Origin: Ciona savignyi
Taxonomy: Eukaryota; Chordata; Ascidiacea; Phlebobranchia; Cionidae
Direction of reading: 5' to 3'
DNA: 64,000 nt
Assembly: GCA_000149265.1 (NCBI GenBank)
Contig: CH003046.1
Location: 478,749-542,748, forward strand
Below the pieces are notes generated by a model. It ran no database searches, was not told where the DNA came from, and saw only the letters and a list, made by a program, of their open reading frames with translations. Every line of letters starts with the position of its first letter. Within the stretch, counting starts at the first letter, position 1. Positions 24,723-37,300 of this stretch are shown here, in pieces. The position numbers and the translations under genes are program-made.

Positions 24723-27700
24723 CTAAACGTTACCACTTCTTGCACGCCACTTACGTTCTGTCACCATTGCAAAAAAGGCAATCGAGTTACCAATACAACA
24801 AAACAGAACCAGATTTAAAACACTAAATGGGTGCGAGTCGAACATTTGTCCCGCAATAGGAAGCAGCACGAAATTCCCTACAGTTGCCCCCACTGTGAAG
24901 ATAAATATGTAGCTGCCTGACATATTAGTGTATTGGGATGTCCACGACACACCGAATGGGTACACGGTGCCTTGGAAGAAACTGTATACGAATGTAACTA
25001 TCCACGTTACTACCGCGGTGCTTTCGCCAAGGACGCAAACCGTGATCATTGAAATCGTCCCCACAACTAAATCTCCACTTATAACCTGAGTCGGTGTGAG
25101 GCAATTAGCGACCGCAACTCCGCTTAACCGACCAGCGGCGAATCCCATCCAGAATAATGTGTTCATTGCAGTTCCAGCTTTAACCTGTGAAAAGTATGAA
25201 CAATTGAACATAAAAACGATATTCAGATGTATCTATTCTTAGTTGGTGGGGCAATGAATTTATAAACATATGTCATCATTTCCACCATTTTATAAACATA
25301 TGCCCTATTTCCACCATGAGCTACCACGCTGGGTCATCTGGCGGGATATACAATGTCCAACCATATGGTGTTGTGGGTTTGCGCTTTGCTTTTCAGTTGA
25401 CGGGTTGCAAGTTCTGGTTGCTAGATAGGGCCTTCGGAAGGGCCCTTAACGAACATTGCATAAACTCAGTGAAATAATGGGTTCCACCAAATTGAATAAA
25501 CAACTTAATCATACATAACACACTGAAATCGCTTTGATATTCTGACAGTGGGCACGAGTAATTTGACGTTTACCCATATTTTAACGCCCCTTTCAATTTG
25601 CGATCTATCTCCATACCTTAAGTTAGATTTTGTTGTTTACCATAATCCCAAAAACCTGATCGTAAAAAGTGTTACATATATCCCTAATTTATATGACAAT
25701 ATATAAATAGCTTGTAGCCTCAAAGAATGTAAAAAAGGAAAAACTCTTCTTGTCTAAAACATTTCTTTTGAGACAAAACGGAGAACAGGAATCTTAAAAA
25801 AGCCTTGACTTGTTTACTCACAGAGAAGTTTAGATCGGAGCAAATTGTGATGGAATAGATGTAGCTGCTATAGATTGCCTCTCCCGATACCACAAAGAAA
25901 TAAAAAGCAGCGACAAAGACGAAGAGCAGAAAGACATCTTTCAACTGGTCCTCCTTACGTGTCTCAACGACCTCCTTCTTCGCAGATCGGACGTGGGATT
26001 CGATCCTAAAACATCCGAACACAAAGAAAAGTAACCCGACTGCGAACATAAGGACACCGATTTCAAAGAACGCCCAAAATATAGGATTCGGTTGATTTGG
26101 AGCTAACGTTGTATAAACCTGGAAAACAGTAAACTCGTTTACCATAAGCATTAAGGAATATGTCTATTATTATTTTATAAAAAGCCAAAGTATAAAGAGT
26201 TGGTCCTGGTGTTTAGGTGATACATAATGTGTTGTACTAGTAATTAGGGGTTCATTTATTTATTCATTAGTATGGGCGGGTCCCTGGTAGCCCCGGGATT
26301 AGTAATAGGCCTTAAAAGATTAGTAATAGGCCTTAGAATTACTCCAGTGCGCCGAGCTAACATACCATTAATTAGGGGTTGGTTGATTGGGCAAAGAACT
26401 TGGCATATGTTGACTGAACCTGGTAGATTCATAATGCAGAACAAAATATTAGGTAATCGAACAATCAAATGATTGCACAATTGTTTGTGTTATAACAACC
26501 CCTTTCGTTTTACATCCCAGAAAAGGACAAACCCTAACAGCTTAAAGAAATTACATTGCTACAAATAAAACCAATAAATTAACCACTGTTGTCATTAAAG
26601 TGCCTTTTTTGATCAAAACAGGTTAAAACCTACATTGGAATGGTTTTGTAACAGTTTGGAAATATTGGTTGGTGTGTCCACGTGACTACTATTGGGACAT
26701 CTGCTACTATTGTCCTCCACAGTCAAGTAGTATTCAGCTGAAATCAAAATTACATTTAAACAGTTAGAATATATGATTAAAACAATAGGAAATCATAGAG
26801 TTGCTACACATATGCATTGAGCCAAAAGGTTGTGGGATGAAAACCAGCCACTGTCACTGTCTAGCAGGTTCCCAAAGTGGGTTAGCGAAAGAAGTGTAGG
26901 CCCTTTTTTCACTATACGGTACATTGATTTTGTGGTTGTGATCGTTTTATTTTTTAGTCCCTTTGGCAAGGGATACACAACATACTACAATAGCCCCGGT
27001 AACTCGACGGTGGGAGCAAGTAGTGTGATAACACTTCCTTGAGTTTGTCCATTCACAAAGATTTAACCTAAATATACTATTTTACAGTAATTCAAACAAT
27101 TTCTCATGAATTTACTCCATTAAAATATCCCTGTTGCCGTCTGGGACACAACCAGATTGTTGCTTTACCTATAAAGCAGAGGCTGCAGCACCAAACCTAC
27201 CCAGTAGCGGAGCAAAGAAAGCCCCAATGACAAAAGTGAAATGGTAGTAAGCGATCAATGATCGGGATGATTGTGCTCCCCACGCTTGTAGTAGCAGCGC
27301 CTGCATACCTGCCAAGGAAAGGAGACACATATATGTGGCAAATGTTCTTGTATAAAGTGAAGATAATGCATAAATATTGCAATAAAATGTAGATCATATG
27401 CAATAACTCCAGTAACTCCACGGTGGGTAGAAAGAAATCTGATAATTGCTTGTGTTATCGCTCCAACATTTTCCATCCTCAAAGATAAACAATAAAATAG
27501 AGTTACCTCCCTTAAACAGGCAACAAAAGTTTAACTTAAACCAAAGTAGCCTTAGCATGAATAAATGCATTTTTACACACTTGGGTATTTTTATAAAGTA
27601 ACTTATTCCTCTGTGCACCTACCTGCATCCAGAAAGCCAAATCCGATAGATCCAACCGTAGTTATCACTACAAGAAGCCAAAGATCTTTTATTAATGGAG

Positions 27701-28630
27701 TGCATAGCATCACTGCACCGAGCAAGAAGTGAGCGAGACCTGGAAATTGAATATCAATGTCTATTGCACTCTGTCGAATGGTAAAACAGACCACATACGA
27801 ACTAAAAGAAAAAAAGGCAAAATGACAGGCAAGATTTAGAGGAGTGGCTGGTTATGTACATCATGGAAGTAGGAACGCTGCAATGCCATATCATATGCTG
27901 TGCTATACATGTAAAAAAAGCATGATCTACCTAATCTAGTTACATGCAATAAGCAAATTTCTATGGGATTTATTACAGAAACAAACACCAGTCATCTTAC
28001 CAAAGCTAAGCATATTGTTGACTCGTTTCATGATAAACCCAGTCGCCACACTACCAGCTAATATTCCAAACGAACGTCCGCTGAAGACCCAAGATATATC
28101 TCCAACACTCGACCCAACATTATTTGCCAGTGAAAGTAAAGTAGGCCCGAGTATGGAAATAAACAACCCCTGAAAAGTACTGTTTGTAAGGCGAGTGTTT
28201 TGAGAAATCAGTTACTTATTGAAATTAAGGTAAAGTATTTGGAAGCAGTAAAAAACTATCAACCTTTAATGTGTTAACAATCTACCAAAAGGTTTTATGG
28301 CCAAACCTTAGTATACCTTGTGTAAAAAACACATTTATCCACATAGGTCTGGTAACCCAATGGTGGGCACAAGGTAATCTGACAATTGCTTTTAGTGCTT
28401 TTGAGGGTTTTCCATTTTTAAATATATCTCAACATATCGTACCCCAGTAGTTCTGGACAACGTTATTACTATGAGCAGTGAAACAGTCCAGAATGATGAT
28501 GATTTGGTGGTTGCTTTTGGTACATCATCCATTTGTTCCCTGCTACCATTCTCTTCCAACAGCAGATCAGTGGACTCTTCCCGGATGTAATCATCATGGT
28601 CAACATCGTTCAGTTTAACGTAACGAAAAT
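24723..28630 (-). CDS. Major facilitator transporter of the MFSD4/NaGLT1 type, paralogue B (first exon not settled)
   Basis: Tandem paralogue of the transporter at 16870-22494. Exons in coding order: 28443-28630, 28001-28169, 27623-27739, 27201-27308, 26634-26737, 25822-26118, 24723-25184. The internal sizes 169, 117, 108 and 297 are identical to paralogue A and all phases match. Landmarks: SWVFSGRSFGILAGSVATGF, IGFGFLDAGMQALLLQAWG, FTFVIGAFFAPLLA and YPFGVSWTSQYTNMSGSYIF. Its cytoplasmic N-terminus is longer than in A and includes EESTDLLLEE, which fits a [DE]xxxL[LI] sorting motif. Exon 28443-28630 begins with two bases, so a start exon ending in phase 1 is still needed. The nearest candidate, ATGTCTGAAAG at 29812-29822 before a GTATGT donor, ends in the wrong phase, so a small exon may be missing. 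Confidence 0.87.
26245..26480. repeat. Short unusual intronic stretch with an 18 bp direct repeat
   Basis: In the paralogue B intron between exons 26634-26737 and 25822-26118. GATTAGTAATAGGCCTTA occurs twice back to back near 26298-26335, and the surrounding 230 bp are open on both strands (frames of 66 and 74 codons). No domain is recognised. The composition is less AT-rich than the neighbouring intron. Confidence 0.4.
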
Positions 28631-29005
28631 CTAAGCGTAACAACAAGTAAGAAATCAGGTTTAAAAGAAAAATGCAGGGAATTATAATCCTATTGAAAGT
28701 GTCAAAGAAGACATTTGTTAAGTGGCATTCAGAAAAATTGTTTAATGAATTTAGTTAGGAAATAATGTAATTGTTTTATTTTAAGCCATTGATCCATTGC
28801 GTTTAGTTAATGTCCGCGAACTTCCTTGGCTAAAAACACAAACCACTAGACAGGGCGGCTGAAGATCTTAAAACATCTCACGGATTTTCCCGACTAAGTT
28901 GATATGGGGAATTGTACCTAATATATTATGAATAAATGGGTACGTCAAATATCCCACTGTGAGCTATTTTAGTGTGTTGTGTATGATTAAGAACTTAGCA
29001 GATTA

Positions 29006-29240
29006 GGGGTTCCTCTAATTACTACAGGATCTCTTGGTAGCTTGGATCGCTTAGATTGCTATAGAAAGTAATTCTAATGCTGCTCCAAACAGTAATCTCA
29101 ACCCCAGAACTAAATTTAACCCCAACCCTAACATTAATAACATAATCCTAATTTCAGCGAAAGAAGATTTCATTTTCTCCAAGGCTTTTGTAATTACGAA
29201 GAATAGTAAGCAATCCAAGCGATCCTGTAGTAATTAGAGT
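29006..29240. mobile_element. Hairpin MITE of the GGTTCCTCTAATTAC family
   Basis: The left end GGGGTTCCTCTAATTACTAC and the right end (reverse complement ACTCTAATTACTACAGGATC) are inverted repeats. Between them lie AACCCCAACCCTAAC-type sequences and a CTTTTGTAATTACGAAGAAT motif shared with copies at 34513-34787 and 45264-45490. No coding capacity. Confidence 0.75.
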
Positions 29241-30333
29241 TATATACCGTAAGCGGCAGATTAATGGTTTCTTATAAATTACTTTTGGCTATGTTTTTAA
29301 ACATATTGTGTAATGTAAGTGAAGGACTTCAAAACCAAACAGACAGTCTAATATATAAAAAACAATCAAATTAATTTATTAACAATAAGCTTTCATAAAG
29401 ACCTGCTACAAAACCATATTGATAAAACCTTTACTACAAACCGCATCTAGATGTAAACAAATCAAGGGGATTCCCCCATCGTGACACGAGGCAATAGACA
29501 TTTAAATGTGCAGGAATAAAATCTGGTCGTCATTTCCGGTACAGTCGTGTGGCTGAATGGATAATGTAATCTATTTATCGCTTACTGGAAATGGATTTTC
29601 ACGAGCATTTTAATAGTAACAAATGCAAACGTCTAATAATAAACGCGTGTAGAAGTGCTGGCAATTTTATCTCATGTATTTAACCGCTGTGGCGTTACGT
29701 GGTGTGAACTAGGTGGCGGTCGGTAAACACGGAACTGACATACATGCATCACCACTTAACATACTTTGTAACACACACGAAGTACAGTAATATGCAACAA
29801 AACAAACATACCTTTCAGACATACGGCTTTTAAATATCTAAACAATAAGTACAAGCTGATGCATGAATTTCGTGATTTGAGCTGTTGACTAGATCCAATC
29901 GTTGCTTTAATTTGCAAATTTTACCTAATGCTAATTTATTTGACTGCTCACGTATAGGCTACGTTATATCAGATTTTTGTTAAATGTTATTAATATTATT
30001 GCAATGTAGCATACGCCTAGTTCTAATGATCTACCCAACTGCAGAACGATCTGTCTTTTCTGTGCGGGGCACTTGAATACTTTAAGTGGAATATCTCTTA
30101 TTGAAAGATCACTCTGTACTGAACTATGCCTGTCAGTTTTATTAAATATAAAAACCTTCATTTTATAAAATCGCATTCATAGTAAATGCCACGTATGTGT
30201 GGATAGAAGTACGTTTATACCCACATAGGTGCTACTTTTATGTAAACTTCTGTCAAACGCCAGCCATCGCATAAACATTGCTTCAAGCGCTACAAGTGCG
30301 ACCAGGCGTGACACAGAACTCATAACGAAAAGT

Positions 30334-30339
30334 TTTATT
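30334..30339 (-). terminator. Polyadenylation signal of the armadillo-like gene
   Basis: Plus-strand TTTATT reads AATAAA on the minus strand, about 70 bp downstream of the stop codon at 30410-30412. Confidence 0.55.
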
Positions 30340-30409
30340 GAACGTGCGTCGAATGTTATTACACGATTCCTTATGTGGCAGTGTATACATCACATCTGGT
30401 TTGAAACCG

Positions 30410-31180
30410 CTACGTTTCCGCAATTTGTGGAAGAACTGATTTCGGTATTGGTGGTAAAATGTGTTTTGCAGAGTGGTGTTCTTTTGAAGTATGCATTGGT
30501 CGTTTGTTGTCGACGACTTTTAAGAATGAATCGTTTTCAGGTTGTTTTACTTTTTTCTTTAGTCGGATAACTTTCAAACCGGCTAGTTTTAACAACATGT
30601 CGGCGTAGTTATGGCGAAAACCTGACCAGTTTACTTCTACAGCTTGTTCAATACTAGTGTGTGAGATTACATCTTCTTTGAAGGCTTGGAGGCTTCGAAT
30701 ATTGTCAATTACAAGACTAAACAGACAGTAAATTGACCAAAGCTGCAGCCCATCGGTAGACGTTGCTGCAATTTGGTTCACAGTTCGTAATAGACCTTCT
30801 TTAAAGCAGATGTTTTGATGGTCAACATGGTTCATACAAATTGTGCTAACCGCCTTTAGCAATGCGATTTTCAGCTCACTTTTAAGGTCGGGTCGCGCTA
30901 AAAGTTCAGAAAATTTCTGGATGTAAGTTCCTGCGCATTTGTTTGCCGGCGGCCCGCCTGTATACGCCAGGTACCCAATTTTGTTGATTGCTTCAGCTAG
31001 CGCAGACGGCGTTATCAGATCGTTTTCAAATAGCTCAATACTTCTAGCCGCACGGATAATGTCTCTCTTGTACAAGTTTTTTTCTTGGTCTAAAAGGCTA
31101 TCGTCAACTTCGTCGGGCGACAGAAATTTAAGAACATTTCCAATTCGACGCGAAAGTCTTCGAGCAAATGAATTGAACAT
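30410..31180 (-). CDS. Single-exon armadillo-like helical protein (ARMH2-like?)
   Basis: An uninterrupted 256-residue frame with ATG at 31178-31180 and TAG at 30410-30412. There is no signal peptide or membrane segment. The body (about residues 30-200) is a run of amphipathic helices with motifs such as LAEAINKIGYLAYTGGPPAN, LKIALLKAVSTICMNHVDHQ and LQLWSIYCLFSLVIDNI, which looks like an armadillo-type helical repeat. The C-terminus is basic and low in order, ending in ILPPIPKSVLPQIAET. Length and single-domain layout recall vertebrate ARMH2 (armadillo-like helical domain-containing 2), but I cannot confirm this without a search. Its ATG lies 159 bp from the ATG of the divergent polycystin gene, so both probably use one bidirectional promoter. 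Confidence 0.75.
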   Translation of the reverse strand: MFNSFARRLSRRIGNVLKFLSPDEVDDSLLDQEKNLYKRDIIRAARSIELFENDLITPSALAEAINKIGYLAYTGGPPANKCAGTYIQKFSELLARPDLKSELKIALLKAVSTICMNHVDHQNICFKEGLLRTVNQIAATSTDGLQLWSIYCLFSLVIDNIRSLQAFKEDVISHTSIEQAVEVNWSGFRHNYADMLLKLAGLKVIRLKKKVKQPENDSFLKVVDNKRPMHTSKEHHSAKHILPPIPKSVLPQIAET

Positions 31181-31339
31181 TTCGAATTCCGACCAAATTG
31201 TTCAATCCAATGTCAATATCAATTTAGTCTTTTAATTTTTGATATTGTGATGTCATTTAGGCGAAAATGTCGTAACAATGGCAGTATTAGAGTTGTTTTA
31301 TTTTTACTGGGCATGTGTTTTGGACAAATTAGCAACACC
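31181..31339. promoter_or_regulatory. Putative bidirectional promoter between the armadillo-like and polycystin genes
   Basis: Only 159 bp separate two divergent start codons, 31180 on the minus strand and 31340 on the plus strand. This interval must hold both core promoters and leaders, unless either gene has upstream non-coding exons. I see no convincing TATA box, and the sequence is AT-rich. Confidence 0.5.
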
Positions 31340-34300
31340 ATGACGTTATTTGCCATTCAAATCTTTGTATATATTATAATTAGTATCTGTACCTATGAAG
31401 GTAAGTAATTATTGTCGCCACTATTTATGAAAAGTACAAAATCCAATTTTGGAATAATCTAGTCGTGCATTTAAGCAGGCTTTTCTACAGTAGGTGCTTA
31501 AATTGATTTGTAGCGTTGTCCAGTACTGTTCGGTCCTTGTGCACGGTACTAAGTAGACGACGTTTAAACCCAGAGAAATTTACTAAAACAAAAGAAACGT
31601 GTGAAGCATTTACAACACACTTAGGTGAATTGACGAATACCCGTGTGGCAACGCTCCGGCGTTTTCTAACGCACACAGATAGGATATGATATTTACGTTT
31701 ATCCCCGTGAATGGGAAACCAAGGGGGTTGGTTAACACACGGGCAATCGTCAGATCACCTCGCGCCCATCGTCGGGTTACCGGAGCTATTGCAATCTGTT
31801 GTATATGTTAGACACGTTTCTTTAATTTGGTAGATCCTATTAATCCGCTGGGTACAGGCAATGTCCGTGCCTTGCCCAAGGACACAACCAAATGGCTAGC
31901 GACCAGTTTCGCACCAGCAACCTTACGATTGAAAGGCGACGCACTTAACCACAAAGTCTAACCGGCCGGACAAAGATAAAATATAAACATCGTGCTCGAA
32001 ATCACAGGAAACGCCAACTCCTCAATTTTGGAGGTGAATGTGACAGTTCATGACCGCAACAATATTATTCGTGGGGTTGCTAACTTCGTCAATAGACCAA
32101 CACACAAAGTAACAATCAACACCAATGTGCTGCCTGTGACGAACCAACTTCTCAAGTTCTCCGCAACTACTAATGTAGTTGAAAATCTAACCTGGATTTG
32201 GCGGTGGAAATCTCTTGTAATCTCAAATACAAGTCAATTTGAGTACCAATTTGATGGAGCATTGACACAAGAAATTTTCGTTGAAATCCTAAGCGACACT
32301 GACGCATTTGTCATTACGCTGTTTTTGAAAAACGGTCTGGTTCAAACTACTCATGCAACCGCAGCAGAGCCTCTAATCCTGCAAGAACAAATCTCAGCTT
32401 TTAACAAAGGGCCAGCATTGGTAGGGGAAGAGGTCAGCTTTCTTGTGCTCATGTTTAGTCGGCTGAACTTCCTCCAAGCCTCGACACAGGATGTTAAGCT
32501 TACCCTGAGTCTGGTGAACCACGGCGGAGATGTAGATCAAAATACCAGACCCCAATATACTTCCGAATTTGGAACGATCGTAAGAAGGGACTGTATGGAA
32601 TATAGTACAGAAGCACTTACAACATACCTTAATAACTGGGATACTGCGAGGAAAAATGATAATGGAGCGGCGGTGAGTAATGGAAAATTGTCAACCGGTT
32701 ACCTTAGTTGGTAAGAGGGTCGTCCGCCAGCCGAAACGTCGTGGTATCAAAACTAACCATTGGCTGTTCAATCATATTTGCACATGAGCCATAATACACC
32801 GGACCTCTTAACCTAGCAGATTAATGACTTAATCTAAACCCGTACAAATTTTCAATTATTTACCATATAACACATTAGTTATGGTTACCCGGCTGTGAGC
32901 AGGTGGACATCTAACGATTGCTCGTATATCAACGACCGATGTGTTTTCCATTCACGTGATATACATAGATATTAAATGCCGAATCTCAGGACTAGATTGC
33001 TTATTTTAATTACCTTTAAATTTCATCATACGGTTTAGTAAAAGTAAAAATTTATTTGCAAAATATTGAAAATAGTGTATGTTATCTATAACAAGTTACA
33101 ATAGTGCCTATTCGTTTCTACCTGCAAAAACATTCACCGGTCAATGTAATATTTTTTAACAAAAAGTTAATGTTTATTGACGGGTAATTACTACTTCGTC
33201 AAAACTCTCTGGTTTGGTAAATTTTAAACTTTATTTCTGTACCCACAACCCAGGATCTTAGTACTGTGATAGACGACGAGGAATTGAAATCTTTCTGCGC
33301 CACCACATTCTCCCATACATTTATCGAGCGCGGGTTGTATCTAACCAGTTTCAACCTTACAACACAGGTAGGTTTATCTAAATATTTTATTATTTCTAGG
33401 TTATGTTTTCTACAATATCTAAAAGTTATATTTTAATATAACGCCTTCTTGATGGTTGCGGACGGTCAAAATAGCCTTGTGTATAAAAGTTTAAAGAAAA
33501 AAACGGTAAAAGATAATAACGTAGTGTAAATTCCTATAACATTTTATTTTTCTTTAGAATGATTTGTTTCGTATATTTTAACCGCAGTATCTTGTTTTCC
33601 AAGTATATGGATTTTTTTCTCATTAGATTATTATGCTATTTGTTACATGCGAGAGTATTTAATGGCGTGTTTAAGGTATGGTAGATGGTACCTATTATTG
33701 TAAAATTTTGAATGTAGGCCCTATATCAAAAATAGACGATTCTAACTTCCAATTCATAGAATTATTATTTCATATTAGTGTACAAACTCAGTTGTGTAAA
33801 ACCAAGGTATAACTCTCATCTTAAATATTCGTTTGAAACTCTTTTAGACGACGCATACACTATGATGGGTTAGAATTTAGATACAAATACTACATATAGG
33901 ACCTCTATGGCTGTAGATAATATTATGTCGATTGATTGGGGATTTAACGGAGGGAAATCCCCTTAACGAAATATATTGTAATGGTAATCAAAGAATACCC
34001 TTGCGGTAAGAACTGTGTAACTGACACATGTGTAAGTGTAGTAGGGCAGAAGTTGTGGGGCATTTGTACAGAATTGGTAAATAAAATATATGCAACAGGC
34101 TTTATATAAAAGGAAAGAGTCATGACAGGAATTGTCAAATCACCTTATGCTTATTGTAGGTTTACCAAAGCTATTGCTGTGTTAAATATGTTAAAATGTA
34201 TGGCCATTTATTAACTGGATCCAGGCGATGTTCTAAGTGCCTTGCCCAATAACCCAACCATCGAACAAGCACTGCGTTTAATTCTACAACATTTTAGCTA

Positions 34301-37300
34301 AAAGCTCACTCTCTAATAGACTTGCTTATACAGTCATTTTCTAACCCTTTTGTAACAAACATTTATCTTATATCTTCAGGATTCTTCACCCCAAGTTTCC
34401 ACCATCGAAACATGCGTTCCAATCAACCCCCGATGTTACCCTCCCATCGTTCACATTCGAACTGGATTATTCCGAAGTCAGGTTTGTCAGATGATGTGTT
34501 CACCATGTTCATGGTGCCTCTAATTACCACAGGATCGCTTGGATCGCCTGCTATACTTCGTCATTACAAAAGCCTTGGAGTAAACTAAAAAATGGAAACT
34601 TCTCACTAAAATAAGGATTATGATATTAATGTTAGGGTTGGGATTAAAGTTAGTTATGGGGTTGAGAGTAGTGTTTGAGACATGGTTAGAATTAGTTTTC
34701 ATAGCGATCCTAGTGATCCAAGTGGTCCAAATGGTCCACGTTGTCCAAGCGATCCAAGCGATCCTGTGGTAATTATAGGAACCCCCCAACCATATTAGGT
34801 TCAATAGATTACATCATGCACAGCATCGGTTTACTAAGAATTAGTCAGTTCCGAAACAGAATAAATGTCCAATTCATATACAATATAGTGCAATAGTGTC
34901 AGTAACTCACCCTGGGCTTGAGGTAATCGGATAAATCCTTGTTAGAGAACACCATTTTTGTTCATTCACAATGCCCGCTTATCTTTGAGAATAAACCTGC
35001 CCCCCAACCTACCAGGTGACCACCATTTTTGAAGCCCCAGTTATGAAATATAAAGTGGGTGACGCGATTGAGTTGTGGGCTGATGTTCTGCGCGAGGTGT
35101 GTTTGGATGCTGAGGAATCGGCCATCAAAATGAAGTGGTATGTTGTCAACATTAAAGAATTTAAGACAACTTTTCTATCAGCCATCACAGAGAAAATCTT
35201 AACAGGTGAGTGCTGATATAGATTTTGATATTCCTGTTTTATTCCTGTGAATGGGAACATAACATGTAAGAGAATTATGCCTAAATTCAGTTTATTTATT
35301 GGGTTATTTATTTCACAGCATTGATTCCGGTAACCTGACTATAAATGTGAGGTAATCTGATGATTGTCTAAGTAATAAAGCACTTAATGTGTTCCCATTT
35401 ATATAGATCAACAAGAATATTCTTTTAAAAACATTTGATTGTGTTATGAAGGTTATTGTAATGCCTTACATCTTCTCCACAGAGTCAAAGTCAGCTCTTC
35501 CAGAGTCACTTAGTTTTGAAGATACCGTGGGACTTAAGCTTGAACCAGGAGTTCTTTCCATTGGGACATTTCTTGTTGTGTTCTCAGTGAAGGAATGGCC
35601 ATACTGTGGGAGTGATAGTGTGTTTGTGTCGGACACAGTGCAACTGCAGATTTCACTCCCTGACCTTGAGGCATCGATCGGTATGACCCATCATGTAGTC
35701 TGGTCAGCTTGATTCAGGCATGGGCAACTTACAATCTGCAGGCCGGGTCCTTTTGACCGGCCAACAGACTGTATCGAACCATGTCCTGTAATTTTTGTAA
35801 TAATCTGGCCCAACAAGAACTTCATTTCCCACATTTGGCCTGTCGACTGGAGAAGTTGCACACTTCTGACTTAATTGGTTAAAAACTAGTCACTGCAATC
35901 CAATAACCTAACAGTCCAAAAGAACACCACTCAGATTGTTCTTCTCTTAATTCAATATGTTCTTTGACAATTGCTTATATGATAACTCTTTGATGTTTTT
36001 CTAATAATATAAAATAAATATATATCTTATAGTTTTATGTCAGTTTACCTAATGCCCAATGTCGGGTTACAGTGTGATGTGTATGATTGAGATGTTTCTT
36101 GAAGTTGGTAGAACTTACTAACCTACTGGCTCCAGGCAATGTCCACTGAGCACCTTGCCCACCTGACTAGCAAGTGACTAGTTCCAAACCTTGTCTAGGG
36201 CAGAGATTGGAAACCCGTGGTACTGTGCCACGGTGGAGAGAATTTTGCATGCCATGTTGTGTGATTTGACGTGCTCAAAAATTCTATAACATAGGCATGT
36301 TCAAACTCAAACTGTCTGTAATATATCCAATAAAATTAATAAAATGGGTTTACCTTTATCTGCTTAAAAATATTCAAATTAAGTAGTTGACTATGCAAAC
36401 CGTTCATAACAATGGTTGACACACGACATTGCTATCATAATGATATTATTTATAAACTGGCATACTACATTCAAAACGTTGCCGACCCCTAGTCTAGGGA
36501 GGCAACTGACCAGCTAATGGTTTCGATCATACAGTCTTTCGACTGAACTCACATTACTGCAATGCTTCTCTTCCAGATGGTGGTTCTTATCTCGAGTGGC
36601 CACTTATTAACTCCAACTCTGTGTTGCATTTGAACGCATTGACCCCTGTTAGTGATGACATTAAGGTGACCTGGTTGTGCCACAAGGAATATGACACTTT
36701 GACACATTTCCATCAAACTATTGATGCATTGACCAAGAGGATGACACACAAGGAATCAGGTCTAGTTTTATTTTTATAAAACAACTGGTGTTTTGGAAAG
36801 ATGTTCTAGGGCATGATGGTTTTTAGTTCAATAACCCTTTCTTGCTGCTAAAAATTGTTCCTTAGATTGTATACAGAACTGTATGCTTTGATACATTATT
36901 ATAAAGTAAGATATTGTTCTGCAAAACATGTAACATTTTAGTGCATTCCCTCACCCCAGGTTTAGTAGTATAACGATGCGATATATTAATTGGTGTGAGA
37001 TATCTTTATAGAAAGACCTTTTCATCCAATATATTGTAATGCCTATCCCACTTAGGTAGTCAACTGTGGGTATTAGTGAATATGGAAAATTACAACCTTC
37101 ATCAATGAAACAGGGCTTTATTTATCACACTGGCTTTCGTAAGTTTACCTTAAGCCAATTTTCGGATTACCAGAGATATTGAAGATAATTGAGATGTTTC
37201 ATAGATTTTTTGTAACTACAAAATTAATTTAGTGGCATAGCTTAACCATGGATATTGACGTTTTCCAGGCAACTTTCAAGGCTGCTTTGGTAATGGCTAC

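Larger units (their letters stand above)
28631..30409. other. 5' region of transporter B up to the armadillo-like gene
   Basis: It includes a hairpin MITE (29006-29240) and a repeat fragment near 29655-29700. A possible start codon with donor for transporter B is at 29812-29822 (minus). AATAAA on the minus strand at 30334-30339, about 70 bp past the stop of the armadillo-like gene, is its likely polyadenylation signal. Confidence 0.5.

Noticed and set aside
34610-34690. TTAGGG-rich stretches as possible interstitial telomere repeats
   Set aside because: They occur only as short GTTAGGGTT cores inside hairpin MITEs, not as tandem arrays.
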